A stretch of 64,000 nt of DNA from Anthracocystis setariae. Lineage: Eukaryota > Basidiomycota > Ustilaginomycetes > Ustilaginales > Ustilaginaceae. The DNA is taken from NCBI GenBank assembly GCA_928724745.1, contig CAKMXJ010000039.1:310001-374000 (forward strand), given 5' to 3'. Of this stretch, positions 62,977-64,000 are shown piece after piece. Each line of letters begins with the position of its first letter. The first letter of the stretch is position 1. The translations under genes were made by a program, and so were the position numbers. The notes beneath the pieces are model-generated. The model did no database searches. It was given only the letters and a program-made list of their open reading frames with translations, and was not told the DNA's origin.

Positions 62977-63441
62977 CTTTCTTTTTTTTTTTTTTTGCTT
63001 CTTTAGAAGGTTTGATCAGCACCGGACTTTGCACGCGCCGCCGCCAATTCGGCAAAGATTGGATTGGAACGCGTCAAGAAACGCTTTGATTGACGTCGAC
63101 TGGCAGAGCCTTTGGATTCGCAGTTTGCAAACCAACATTGCTCGTCGACGCTCAGTCCAGTATGACGACGTTGAACAGATACCTTGTACCACGCTAGTCT
63201 CACCGAGGCACACCAAATTGTGAGGCGTGCATTGTACTTTTCGAATTCACTGGCGTCATGGAAGTCCGTAGCCTGGAGAACTCAATCGCCACCTGTAGCT
63301 AGTGTTCTGTAAGCGAGCCGAGCTGCACAGCGGTTGGCTGGCTAGTGGTGCAACTGTCGCCGGCTCGCAGACGGGAATTACTTTTTTTTTTAAAGCGCAT
63401 CCTGTGTCTTGTTGAGAAATCCAAGCTATCGAGTTCAAATA
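62059..63441. other. Intergenic region between chitin deacetylase and Tc1 element
   Basis: About 1.4 kb without a supportable gene. It contains CTTTT-type and poly-T tracts (62830-62884 and 62948-62996) preceded by a C run. The chitin deacetylase promoter should lie in the first few hundred bases. Confidence 0.45.
62948..62996. repeat. Poly-T tract
   Basis: Nearly 50 bases of T with two C interruptions, next to a short C run. Confidence 0.85.
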
Positions 63442-64000
63442 CAGTGCGTTCGAAAATTGCCCACATAAAAATCGCATCACCATAAATCACCTCTTTACAC
63501 CATGACTACTCAATGCAACCTATGACTGTGTTATACCGTTAGAAAGCCCTGATTCACACCTTCCTGATGGTGTTGCTTGTTGAGGAATTGAACAACTTGA
63601 TGAATTGCAATTTATGTTTGCGCTTTTTGACACTTGTGGGCAATTTTTGGACAGCATATTCTTTTGCTCTAGTACTTTGTGTTCCGGCCTCTGGCCTTAA
63701 TGACCGCCTCTATCCTTCTGGGCATACTTTCTATGAGTGCTTGGCAAGTGCTAACCGGAATTTTAGCCCATTCCTCCCGCACCCGGCGCTCCAATTCAAG
63801 ATTTCCTTTTGGGGGTATCTGATGCTGACCAAGGCGCCTTTTTAGCTCCGTCCAGAGGTGCTCAATCGGATTGAGGTCAGGAGATTGAGCAGGCCAGTCC
63901 AGGACACGTATCTGGTAACTTTCAAACCATAGCTTGGTTGCCTTTGCTGTGTGTTTAGGGTCATTGTCTTGCTGGAAGATTGGATATTCATTATCAGCAA
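63442..64000 (-). mobile_element. Tc1/mariner DNA transposon, one end (cut by window)
   Basis: The element end is placed at 63442, where CAGTGCG follows a TA dinucleotide (63440-63441), the usual Tc1 target-site duplication. The 13-base arm AAAATTGCCCACA (63453-63465) recurs inverted at 63635-63647, giving a subterminal palindrome before the transposase stop. The rest of the element, including the other terminal repeat, lies beyond the window. Confidence 0.85.
63669..64000 (-). CDS. Tc1-family transposase, C-terminal part
   Basis: An uninterrupted minus-strand frame of about 110 codons ends at the stop at 63669 and continues past the right edge. It reads FQQDNDPKHTAKATKLWF, then WPAQSPDLNPIEHLW, ELKRRLGQHQ and a final SMPRRIEAVIKARG. 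The second catalytic Asp (in QQDND) and the Glu (in NPIEHLW) are separated by 34 residues, the DD34E spacing of true Tc1 elements. No stop or frameshift is seen in the visible part, so a recently active copy is possible. The first catalytic Asp lies outside the window. Confidence 0.93.
   Translation of the reverse strand, partial: ADNEYPIFQQDNDPKHTAKATKLWFESYQIRVLDWPAQSPDLNPIEHLWTELKRRLGQHQIPPKGNLELERRVREEWAKIPVSTCQALIESMPRRIEAVIKARGRNTKY

Noticed and set aside
63567..63845. A 92-codon plus-strand frame near the right edge.
   Set aside because: It is antisense to the Tc1 transposase coding sequence and the element end.

Overview
The window looks like nuclear DNA of a smut fungus (Ustilaginales, Basidiomycota). 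This is inferred from gene content and style. Long intron-poor ORFs alternate with a few short GT-AG introns, proteins carry long Ser/Pro/Gln-rich tails, and intergenic DNA is pyrimidine-rich with many simple repeats. An intact RNA-dependent RNA polymerase gene argues against Ustilago maydis, which is reported to have lost RNA interference. It favours an RNAi-competent relative of the Sporisorium / U. hordei type. No species call is possible from the sequence alone.

Layout. The first 1.2 kb is the 5' part of an MFS-type transporter (minus) that runs off the left edge. It is divergent from SIN3 (2110-6702, plus, two introns). Then come RPS21/eS21 (minus, two unusually long introns), a BTB/POZ protein (minus) in a sparse region, and fructose-1,6-bisphosphatase (minus, four exons, one GC-AG intron). 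A gene-free stretch of about 7 kb (14489-21442) precedes a PCL-type cyclin gene. Next are a seven-helix membrane protein, a VanZ-like membrane protein, ROT1 (minus) and a SmgGDS/Bem4-like armadillo protein (minus).

The right half is denser: SRP54 (plus), NOT4 (minus, one intron), VPS55 (plus, one intron), an NSRP1-like splicing factor (minus), an M13 metalloprotease (plus), a Cwf19-like splicing factor (plus), an aconitase fused to mitochondrial ribosomal protein mL40 (minus), the RNA-dependent RNA polymerase (minus), a SAP-like Ser-rich protein (plus) and a chitin deacetylase with signal peptide and GPI-type tail (minus). The last 560 bases hold one end of a Tc1/mariner element and the C-terminal part of its DD34E transposase.

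Functionally this is mainly a housekeeping block: chromatin repression (SIN3), translation and targeting (eS21, SRP54, mL40), mRNA decay and splicing (NOT4, NSRP1, Cwf19), carbon metabolism (FBPase, aconitase), ER and endosomal function (ROT1, VPS55) and wall remodelling (chitin deacetylase). There is no operon logic; neighbours look unrelated. The most notable items are the aconitase-mL40 fusion with a second presequence-like site between its halves, the retained RdRP, recurrent pentanucleotide arrays in intergenic DNA, the long desert upstream of the cyclin, and atypical intron structures in SIN3, RPS21 and FBP1.
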